From contig MNIY01000202.1 of assembly GCA_001919995.1 (NCBI GenBank), positions 1 through 8,271 on the forward strand: DNA of 8,271 nt, written 5' to 3'. The number at the start of each line of letters is the position of its first letter. The first letter of the stretch is position 1. The translations under genes were made by a program, and so were the position numbers. This DNA comes from Ktedonobacter sp. 13_1_20CM_4_53_11 (GTDB lineage: Bacteria; Chloroflexota; Ktedonobacteria; Ktedonobacterales; Ktedonobacteraceae). The notes beneath the pieces were generated by a model. It had not been told where the DNA came from and ran no database searches. It saw nothing but the letters and a program-made list of their open reading frames with translations. Positions 1 through 5,310 of this stretch are shown here, piece after piece.

Positions 1-268
1 CTTCTCTATTCACTTGCTCATCTATTTTGAACAGTCGGGCTGCTTTTTCTCACGTTTTATTGTAGAATGGAAGAGATCAATCATGAGGTGACACCAAAGG
101 AATGCACACCGAACTCGTCGACGTTAGTACAGGACCAGTTGCTGGCTCCCACATTCATCCCACTCGTTTCCCCTCATGCGCTGGTCTCCCCAGCCAGGCC
201 AATGAAGCCTGACCTACTGACGTTGTTCAGCGAGCACGTTCGAAAAAGAGAGGCAGGAGAAAGCCATC

Positions 269-1306
269 ATGCTTGCACTCGCAGAGATTGTTCTTCCCCC
301 CATTGTGCTTGATAGCATCCTCCTCATAGGGGTTCTGATGGTGATCGTCGGAGCACTCTATCTGGCCTACGATCTGCTCGGTCGCCAACATGGACCCTTG
401 CAATGGTTGACCCTACTCATTACCTGTGGGCTTATCAGCACCCTTGTCCTTGGAGTCGTCGCCCCGACCATCCGCTTTTTCTTCGTGTATAGTTTCGATC
501 TTGCCTTTACCTTCCAAGCTATGCTGATCGGAGGAGTGATGGGAGTATTCACGGCGACCTTAATCGACTTCCCTCGCTCTCAAGCCAAGCCATCCCTCGT
601 GTCATGGAGAGGAATTGGCATAGGACTGGGACTGGGACTGCTGCTCTTCTTCGTCACCTTCTTTTTACTGGGTTCCTCTTTGATGAGCTCACTGGTCATG
701 GGCCTCACCTGGGCCACACTCGCCAGCCTCTGGCCATCCCTCATCTGGAATCCTTCTGCCTCTAAGCCCCAGGTCTTTTCACGCAAAGGGTTGGGGATGG
801 GACTGCTGCTGGGACTGCTGTTCTGGTTCGTCTTCTTTTTCATTGCGTCGAGAGATGTGGTGGTCGCCTTGCTAGCAAGTGTTCCATTTGCGTTGCTTTG
901 TGGAGCCCTCATCAGCCTCTGGCGCTTCATCCATTGGGAAGTCTCTTCTCCTCAGCCCCATGTCTTTTCGCGCAAAGGCTTGCTGGTCGGGTTCGTCATT
1001 GGCTACATCCTATGGCTCACCTATCAACTGGCGCAAAATTATGCGGCATTCCTCCATGTATCTGGACCTGTAGCAGGCTTCCAGCTCCTGTGGGAGGTAG
1101 TCCTGAACTTAGTCTTCATCGTGGGGGGATTTGCCTTAGGGAACGCGGCTGCCGGCAGCATCTCCCGCTACATGTTATGGAAGGCCGATGCGCTGCCCAT
1201 CCGTACATTGGGAGTCGTTGGACTGGTGCTCCTCCTGATCGGAACCGGCCTCCAAGCTCTCCCGCCCCTGATCGACCTCATCAACCTCATACAAAAAGGA
1301 AAGTAG
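269..1306 (+). CDS. Multi-pass membrane protein with about three internal repeats, function unknown
   Basis: This 345-residue, strongly hydrophobic protein has about ten predicted membrane helices by eye (roughly 11-33, 43-64, 82-100, 115-137, 139-157, 175-192, 197-219, 236-257, 267-290 and 310-334). It contains an internal repeat. Units begin at residues 107 (KPSLVSWRG), 166 (KPQVFSRKG) and 229 (QPHVFSRKG). Each is followed by a glycine/leucine-rich helix, and the first two also by a second helix ending in a Trp-rich stretch near an acidic or polar loop. The spacing is 59 and 63 residues. The start at 269 is chosen because AGGAGA lies at 255-260, 8 nt upstream. I do not recognise a named family and see no catalytic motif. 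The repeats suggest growth by duplication of a two-helix hairpin. It ends about 200 bp before a recombinase remnant on the other strand and has no obvious operon partner. The coding call is firm; the function is unknown. Confidence 0.85.
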   Translation: MLALAEIVLPPIVLDSILLIGVLMVIVGALYLAYDLLGRQHGPLQWLTLLITCGLISTLVLGVVAPTIRFFFVYSFDLAFTFQAMLIGGVMGVFTATLIDFPRSQAKPSLVSWRGIGIGLGLGLLLFFVTFFLLGSSLMSSLVMGLTWATLASLWPSLIWNPSASKPQVFSRKGLGMGLLLGLLFWFVFFFIASRDVVVALLASVPFALLCGALISLWRFIHWEVSSPQPHVFSRKGLLVGFVIGYILWLTYQLAQNYAAFLHVSGPVAGFQLLWEVVLNLVFIVGGFALGNAAAGSISRYMLWKADALPIRTLGVVGLVLLLIGTGLQALPPLIDLINLIQKGK

Positions 1307-1502
1307 CAGAGGGAGAGGTACCATCCCTGAGACGGACTGCGTTCGGGACCTTGTGATGGGAGAGAGAAACTCTGAGCGAGTGCAAATCTGAACACCTCCT
1401 CCCCACTCTCCCTCAACAGAGTAAGCAGATGCTAGTCTTAGAGCGATTTTAAGCGGGTTATGTTTTTGTTCAGTTACCGCTAATGTAGCAGCGGTTGCGC
1501 GT
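1307..1502. other. Intergenic gap between membrane protein and recombinase remnant
   Basis: The 196 bp separate two convergent reading frames. I see no gene and no strong terminator hairpin. The only structure is a weak inverted repeat CCGCT-N8-AGCGG around 1478-1495, just beyond the recombinase stop. Because the neighbouring recombinase is a remnant, this gap may include one end of the former element, but no direct-repeat attachment site is visible in this window. Confidence 0.4.
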
Positions 1503-2027
1503 TCACTCAAACGCTTTATTCAGCTTCTCGATTGCCTCCTTTTGCATTGTTGGTAGGACATGTGAATAAATGTCCATGGTCATACTAATTTCACTGTGTC
1601 CTAATATCTCTTGTACTATCTTGGGATGTACGCTCATCATGAGTAACATAGTTGCTGTACTGTGCCGCAGGTCATGAAAGCGGATATCTGGTAAATCCGC
1701 CTTTTCGAGCAACTTTTTTAGCTGTACAAGCGCGTTATGTCCTGGACTAAGGTATGTACCTGTTGGAGAACAGAATACATAATCGTGCTCTTGCCACGAG
1801 TCACCAGCTACACGCCTCATTTCTTCCTGACGTAGATGATGCAGCCTAAGAGCATCAAGAGCAAATCCCGTCAACACGATATTTCTCTTACTGCTCTTTG
1901 TCTTCGGTTCTGACTCAATATACATATCACCCCTCTCCTTACCCATTTGAGTAGGAAGACGACTCAGAGTACGCCGAACCTGTAAAGTACCTTGAGCAAA
2001 ATTAATATCTTTGCCATTCGTTCTCAA
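1503..2027 (-). pseudogene. Tyrosine recombinase/phage-type integrase, C-terminal fragment (N-terminus lost)
   Basis: The 174 residues correspond to most of the catalytic domain of a phage/ICE-type tyrosine recombinase. Visible motifs are KTKSSKR (beta-hairpin lysine, about K44), HDLRH (H118 and R121), LGHSEISMT (H144) and the nucleophile tyrosine in DIYSHVLP (Y154). So the second half of the R-K-H-R-H-Y set is intact. Full-length members run about 350-400 residues. Here the N-terminal SAM-like core-binding domain and the first catalytic arginine, normally about 20 residues before the DINFAQGTLQVRR segment, are absent. The frame opens at a TTG two codons after an in-frame TAG. A one-base shift near 2010 would restore a more family-like EWQ-DINF junction, which suggests further decay. 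It cannot be active alone. It abuts a transposase remnant, so insertion or rearrangement probably removed the 5' half. Confidence 0.85.
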
Positions 2028-2218
2028 CTGCTAGCCGATGTCTGCAACACATCGGTTAGCGCCACACATGGCAAGCTGTACTTCCAATCAATGCGCTCGC
2101 GTACGGCATTTGCGGCAGTGATTGTGCCAAGAAAGAGGTACGGCAGGAACGAAACCCGCGCTTCTGAAGTGCATGGCTCGTGACAAAGGCATAGGTAATG
2201 GCTCCATGAGCAGCTCAA
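2024..2218 (-). pseudogene. IS1182-like transposase, decayed N-terminal fragment
   Basis: Between 2116 and 2051, read on the - strand, the translation runs AANAVRERIDWKYSL and then, four residues later, ALTD. This closely matches the conserved N-terminal segment of IS1182/IS5-type transposases, which in family members reads approximately AADAVR-RIDWKY-L-LELTD followed by PGFD and an SVL-EFR motif. Here the match collapses immediately after LTD. The expected GFD and FR residues are missing and the frame stops at 2024. Upstream, a truncated FLGTIT stands where members usually have a longer linker ending in DRQ, so a small deletion is likely. No DDE catalytic core and no terminal inverted repeats are visible. 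The fragment is non-functional and marks an old insertion or recombination junction with the neighbouring recombinase fragment. The family assignment is from memory of the motif, not a search. Confidence 0.6.
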
Positions 2219-2287
2219 TTCTGAATTTGGGCAAGAGTAGATTCCTCCTCTTCATAGACACTAAAGGTAATCCACTGTTGATCTTTG

Positions 2288-2308
2288 CATATGACTCTGT
2301 GTCATATG
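2288..2308. repeat. Perfect inverted repeat, possible regulator-binding site
   Basis: CATATGAC (2288-2295) and GTCATATG (2301-2308) form a perfect 8-bp inverted repeat around a 5-bp spacer. A third half-site, GTCATAT, follows at 2311-2317 in the same orientation as the right arm. The geometry suits a dimeric repressor or activator, but it lies about 155 bp upstream of the globin start and could equally belong to the decayed element. No regulator is assigned. Confidence 0.4.
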
Positions 2309-2403
2309 TTGTCATATCACCGAAGATATATACCCGAGGCATAATTATTTATGTACTTGTAGCCCGAAAGTACTGCTTTTATGCAATATAGATGAGTTAG
2401 TAT

Positions 2404-2430
2404 TTGCAAAATACCATCGGGCAGTACAAT
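2404..2430 (+). promoter_or_regulatory. Candidate sigma70-type promoter for the globin gene, with palindrome over the -35
   Basis: TTGCAA (2404-2409) and TACAAT (2425-2430) are separated by 15 bp, or 16 bp if TTTGCA at 2403 is used. This is a plausible but slightly short-spaced promoter. Transcription would start near 2437, giving a leader of about 28 nt to the ATG at 2465. A small palindrome, GTATTT-GCA-AAATAC (2400-2414), covers the -35 element and could be an operator. This is inferred from sequence only. Confidence 0.4.
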
Positions 2431-2464
2431 ACAGAACCCTGAGATGGGCAGAAAGGGATACGTC

Positions 2465-2908
2465 ATGGATGTAGCATTATTGCAGCAAAGTTTCGCCGAG
2501 GTCAAGCCTCAACAGGAGGCGTTTGCCGAGGCTTTCTATCGACGGCTATTTGCGCTCTATCCCCAAACCATTCCATTATTTGCCACAACCAACATGAAGC
2601 GCCAGCAGAGTTTACTCATGGCAACACTGGAACTGGTTGTCGCAGGTGTGACTCGAGGAGATAACGTCATCCCGAGCGTTGAGCAGCTTGGCCGGCGCCA
2701 TGCTATATATGGCGTGAAGGCGGAGCACTACCCGATGGTTGGGCAGGCTCTCCTGGAGACCTTTAAACAATTTCTTCAGGATAAATGGACAGCACAAGTG
2801 GAAGCCACATGGGCCCAAGCATATGCTATGATCACCGATCTCATGAGACGGGCAGGGGAAAGACACCTCATAGCCATCAACACTCCAGTAGAAAATAGTA
2901 GGGTGTGA
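2465..2908 (+). CDS. Single-domain globin of the flavohaemoglobin (FHb-like) type
   Basis: The 147-residue protein is one globin fold with no reductase domain. Aligned to flavohaemoglobin, it has the distal Tyr B10 (Y25 in AFYRRLF), Phe CD1 (F39), a Gln at E7 (Q47 in MKRQQ), the proximal His F8 (H79 in GRRH) and the conserved Tyr ten residues later (Y89 in EHYPMVG). This Tyr/Gln distal pocket with His ligation is typical of bacterial globins that bind O2 and detoxify or sense NO. Without a fused reductase it would need an external electron donor, or it acts as a carrier or sensor. The start at 2465 is preferred over the ATG at 2444 because AAAGGGA lies just upstream and because the sister globin aligns from exactly this Met-Asp. 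It is the first gene of a co-directional set, 58 bp before a second globin gene about 50% identical to it. Confidence 0.9.
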   Translation: MDVALLQQSFAEVKPQQEAFAEAFYRRLFALYPQTIPLFATTNMKRQQSLLMATLELVVAGVTRGDNVIPSVEQLGRRHAIYGVKAEHYPMVGQALLETFKQFLQDKWTAQVEATWAQAYAMITDLMRRAGERHLIAINTPVENSRV

Positions 2909-2955
2909 ACAGACAGGCCAATGTAAGGAGCTCATTGAAAGAAAGTTCAGCATAG

Positions 2956-2961
2956 AAGGAG
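2956..2961 (+). promoter_or_regulatory. Shine-Dalgarno site deciding the start of the winged-helix-globin gene
   Basis: AAGGAG at 2956-2961 lies 5 nt before the ATG at 2967. A second AAGGAG at about 2925-2930 lies 3 nt before an in-frame ATT at 2934, with open frame through to 2967. The two sites look like a short duplication. The downstream site is the better start because ATT initiates rarely. Confidence 0.6.
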
Positions 2962-2966
2962 ATCTC

Positions 2967-3686
2967 ATGCATAAATGGTCAATTATTCCTCGCCGAACCG
3001 AGCATGCGCTGCGACTCACAACCATGCGTACCGCATTTGCAACAACCTGGGCCAGACTCTACCGGCAAGTTTTCTGGTTGTCCGATGGACACCGGAACGT
3101 TGAGCGCATTTCCACGCTCCTTCACAAGCCATCTGATAAGATCGAGGAGGTCACGTATGAACTGCTGGTCAGCGGCCATATCAAAGTGCAATCCGGTGAA
3201 AAAGAGCTAGAAATGGATCCCGTCCTTTTAAAGGATAGCTTCAACCTGGTCGCCCCACACAAGGAGGCGTTTGCACAGCATTTTTACTCCCAGCTCTTTG
3301 CGCGCTATCCTCAAACACGCCAGCTCTTTCCACCAACGGAGGAAGGCATGCGACGACAAGAATCGTCGCTGATCGCCACGCTTGCTGTGATCGTGGCAGG
3401 TGTGGAGCGTGGCGAGAACCTGACACAAGTGATACGGAATTTAGGCGGGCGTCATCAACGATACGGCGCGCAAGCAGCGCATTACCCACTTGTTGGACAA
3501 CTCCTTCTGCAAACATTCCAGGATTTTCTGGGTGATGCCTTCACGCCGCAAATGAAAGATGCGTGGAGCAAAGCCTATGAAATCATTAGTACGGAGATGC
3601 TAAAAGGAGCAAGTCAGAGCCATGATGAGAGTACAGTATCCACATCTGCCTCAAGGGAGATGCCGAACGAGCGGAGTCCCGCCTGA
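2967..3686 (+). CDS. Winged-helix-globin fusion, putative haem-based sensor
   Basis: This 239-residue protein has two parts. Residues about 30-76 form a small winged-helix-like module (RQVFWLSDG, then V-ER-ISTLL, ending ELLVSGHIKV). It matches the C-terminal module of the protein encoded at 3812-4444 at about 19 of 45 positions. Residues about 83-215 are an FHb-type globin with Tyr B10 (Y107), Phe CD1 (F121), Gln E7 (Q131), proximal His (H163 in GGRH) and the downstream Tyr (Y173). This domain is about 50% identical to the preceding single-domain globin. A polar tail of about 24 residues follows. Known globin-coupled sensors place the globin N-terminally, before a methyl-accepting, cyclase or kinase output. 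Here a small helix-turn-helix precedes the globin, which is unusual. My inference is that ligand binding at haem is relayed to DNA or a protein partner through the winged helix. The globin call is firm; the output role is speculative. Confidence 0.88.
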   Translation: MHKWSIIPRRTEHALRLTTMRTAFATTWARLYRQVFWLSDGHRNVERISTLLHKPSDKIEEVTYELLVSGHIKVQSGEKELEMDPVLLKDSFNLVAPHKEAFAQHFYSQLFARYPQTRQLFPPTEEGMRRQESSLIATLAVIVAGVERGENLTQVIRNLGGRHQRYGAQAAHYPLVGQLLLQTFQDFLGDAFTPQMKDAWSKAYEIISTEMLKGASQSHDESTVSTSASREMPNERSPA

Positions 3687-3811
3687 GTGAGGAGGGTTGG
3701 TTGAAACGATGTAGTATGTTTTTTCGGCCGCGCGGTATATCCTCAGAGATCAGCAGCATATAGACATGGAGTAGCAAGAGATGTCCTGTCTCTTGGCCGA
3801 GAGGATACCTT
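3687..3811 (+). other. Intergenic spacer between winged-helix-globin and DUF4388-like genes
   Basis: The 125 bp lie between co-directional genes. I see no well-spaced -35/-10 pair, so read-through from the globins is plausible. A hairpin AAGAGA-N7-TCTCTT (3776-3794) sits just before the ribosome-binding GAGAGGA (about 3799-3805) of the next gene and might modulate its translation. There is no T-run after it, so it is not a classical terminator. Confidence 0.35.
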
Positions 3812-4444
3812 GTGAACACCAATGACTTTGCGAGCCTCCTGTGGATCCTGAAGATGTCTCGACAAAATGGGGTTGTTCATGTTGAGCTTCCAAAGGCCGG
3901 GAGGACTGAAATGGGGGAGATGTGGCGAGCGCACCTGTACCTTGCTGAGGGACACGTTGCAGCATGCCAAGTGCTTAGCCTGGTCGATGGGAGAAGACTT
4001 CTTTCGGATGAAGAGGCCCTGCGTTGGTTAACCGGGTGGGGGCAACGCGAACTCGCCTGGTCGCTGGAGGTTTTCACACAGCACAAGACCGCACCTCGTC
4101 CCGCGCCAGCGGACCCTTTACCGCCGCCGAGACACGTTGCGCCTGCACAACGGGTTTCGCAACCGGCGAACCTGCCGAACCCGGCGCGATATGGTTCCCC
4201 CCCGCACCATGTCGCGCAGCCGGAAGGCCTTTTACAGTTAGCCAGGCAGAACACACCTCCACAACGGATCGTGCAAGCAGAACAGAGCGTGATCAGTTCC
4301 TGGCCTCGGAAGCACAGGCAGGTCTTCGCCTTAGTAGACGGAAAGAGAAGCGTCAGGCATATTGCAACTATACTGAAGCTTTCCCCCGCGGATGTTGAAG
4401 TGGTCGTAAACGAGCTGCAATCGCTGGGGGTCATCCGAAAATGA
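3812..4444 (+). CDS. DUF4388-like protein with proline-rich linker and C-terminal winged helix
   Basis: The 210-residue protein starts with GTG at 3812, 6-7 nt after GAGAGGA. Residues about 5-88 resemble the DUF4388/PatA-N-type domain: a short helix (FASLLWILKMS), a beta stretch (GVVHVELP), then a strand-turn ending in an L-x-x-GHVAAC motif, and a helix containing EEALRWL. In known proteins this domain occurs with receiver, roadblock and small-GTPase signalling modules. Residues about 93-157 form a Pro/Gln/Ala-rich flexible linker. Residues about 166-210 are a compact winged-helix-like module (RQVFALVDG, V-HIATILKLSPADVE, VNELQSLGVI), shared with the upstream globin fusion. No catalytic motif, membrane segment or signal peptide is visible, so it should be a cytoplasmic signalling or regulatory adaptor. 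Order and sequence sharing suggest that it works with the globin fusion, but direct evidence is lacking. Confidence 0.8.
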   Translation: MNTNDFASLLWILKMSRQNGVVHVELPKAGRTEMGEMWRAHLYLAEGHVAACQVLSLVDGRRLLSDEEALRWLTGWGQRELAWSLEVFTQHKTAPRPAPADPLPPPRHVAPAQRVSQPANLPNPARYGSPPHHVAQPEGLLQLARQNTPPQRIVQAEQSVISSWPRKHRQVFALVDGKRSVRHIATILKLSPADVEVVVNELQSLGVIRK

Positions 4445-4542
4445 GGAAGGTCAACGCCACGAATCCGAGTCATGTATGTTCGGAAGTCCACACCGGAGAG
4501 CGAATAGCCAAAGAACCGAGGCAGTCAGGCAACGGACAAAAA

Positions 4543-5100
4543 CTACTTCTGTTGTGCTCGTTCTTCCTCGAGCAACCCGTTTGCCCACTCGAGTTCTAAT
4601 TGCCACTGATCGGCAACGTGTCGCATGATTTTCACGAGTGCGTTATTGTGGGAGGGACTCATGCCATGCACCTGCAGGCGCAGTACTTCCTCTACTTTCG
4701 CTATCATGTAGAGCACGTGCGCCTGACAAAAATTGATATAGTGCTCAAGGAGGATCAGTCGATCTGCTGGTTCTAGATGCTCCATCGCCTGCACTTTGTG
4801 TAAGAAGAGTTTTTGATAATCTCCTACATTCGAGGTGATGTTCATCATCAGCTCATGAAAACGTTCGCGGCCCTTTTCCGTAATCTCATAACTGTGAAGG
4901 GGGCGTCCTTTTGTTTGCTCGACAGTTGCATTGTCAACGGTCACAATAGATCCCTCCTCCTCCAACCTCACTAAAAGCGGATAGAGCCGCCCATGACTGA
5001 ATTTGGTGTAGGGACCTGCGATATCGTTCATGGTTTTGATGATGGAATAACCATGTGCACTTCCTGACATCAACAGCGAAAGGACAATTAATTCATACAT
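4543..5100 (-). CDS. PadR-family transcriptional regulator
   Basis: The 185-residue protein has the PadR layout. An N-terminal winged helix covers residues 1-80, opening with MYELIVLSLLMSGSAHGYSI. The recognition-helix region is SHGRLYPLLVRLEEEG (35-50), and the wing ends in SYEITEKGRERF (70-81). A helical C-terminal dimerisation region follows (about 90-182, rich in Leu, Glu and His). PadR proteins are usually dimeric repressors that respond to small molecules, often repressing themselves and a neighbouring gene. Length and domain order are normal for the family. The ATG at 5100 gives the family-typical N-terminus, with AAAGG about 9-10 nt upstream. The gene converges on the DUF4388-like gene and diverges from the pentapeptide-repeat gene, so the shared 5101-5310 region is its most likely target. 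The ligand cannot be read from the sequence. Confidence 0.9.
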   Translation of the reverse strand: MYELIVLSLLMSGSAHGYSIIKTMNDIAGPYTKFSHGRLYPLLVRLEEEGSIVTVDNATVEQTKGRPLHSYEITEKGRERFHELMMNITSNVGDYQKLFLHKVQAMEHLEPADRLILLEHYINFCQAHVLYMIAKVEEVLRLQVHGMSPSHNNALVKIMRHVADQWQLELEWANGLLEEERAQQK

Positions 5101-5220
5101 TTTCTAGCCTTTCAGGAACCCTCCTAATTCGCTCGTCCTCCCTCTTAAGCAGTTAATTTTTTTATTGTAGCACACCGTAGCAGCCATGAAGTGCATTGCT
5201 TTCCCATGTTGTGACTTATT

Positions 5221-5234
5221 TCTTATGTGTAAGA
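5221..5234. repeat. Small inverted repeat in the divergent PadR/pentapeptide intergenic region
   Basis: TCTTA (5221-5225) and TAAGA (5230-5234) flank TGTG. The site lies 16 bp upstream of the -35 of the pentapeptide gene, inside the 210-bp region shared with the PadR gene. It is a possible PadR operator, but it is short, and the ATGT-N8-ACAT form common for PadR sites was not found. Confidence 0.25.
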
Positions 5235-5250
5235 TAATTGGACCTCGCCC

Positions 5251-5279
5251 TTGTGAGTTCTCTCCCCTAATCATATAAT
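5251..5279 (+). promoter_or_regulatory. Strong-looking sigma70 promoter of the pentapeptide-repeat gene
   Basis: TTGTGA (5251-5256, four of six consensus bases) and a perfect TATAAT (5274-5279) are separated by the ideal 17 bp. Transcription would start near 5286. The upstream in-frame ATG at 5278 overlaps the -10 box and would not be transcribed, so this promoter supports the start at 5311. Confidence 0.65.
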
Positions 5280-5310
5280 GAGAGCGACGGGCAGGAGAGG
5301 AAGTGACCCA

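Larger units (their letters stand above)
2219..2464. other. AT-rich intergenic/control region upstream of the globin cluster
   Basis: This stretch is clearly richer in A and T than the flanking genes and has no convincing coding sequence. It contains a perfect 8-bp inverted repeat (2288-2308), a downstream copy of GTCATAT at 2311-2317, a small palindrome (2400-2414) and a candidate promoter (2404-2430), each listed separately. It is the only visible control region for the three-gene cluster that follows. Confidence 0.55.

Noticed and set aside
67..312. 81-residue + strand reading frame before the first membrane gene
   Set aside because: It has no ribosome-binding site, low-complexity composition and no family features, and it overlaps the well-supported start at 269 by 44 bp. 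Bases 1-268 otherwise hold nothing I can name.
898..1356. 152-residue + strand frame inside the first membrane gene
   Set aside because: It is Pro/His/Arg-rich without domain features and is embedded in a clear membrane-protein frame.
2122..2391. 89-residue + strand frame across the transposase remnant and AT-rich region
   Set aside because: It lacks a good ribosome-binding site and any family resemblance, and it spans degraded sequence.
2444..2464. Upstream ATG at 2444 as the globin start
   Set aside because: It would add seven non-globin residues. The ATG at 2465 has a better-placed ribosome-binding site and matches the Met-Asp boundary of the sister globin.
3877..4491. 204-residue - strand frame opposite the DUF4388-like gene
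   Set aside because: It is Cys- and Ser-rich with no recognisable domain, while the + strand shows two coherent domains; it is a GC-driven shadow.
4445..4542. Possible bidirectional terminator between the convergent DUF4388-like and PadR genes
   Set aside because: Only a 5-bp TCCGA/TCGGA pairing with an 11-nt loop and no T-run was found, too weak to call.
5278..5310. Upstream ATG at 5278 as the pentapeptide-protein start
   Set aside because: It overlaps the -10 box and lies before the expected transcription start; the ATG at 5311 has a good ribosome-binding site.
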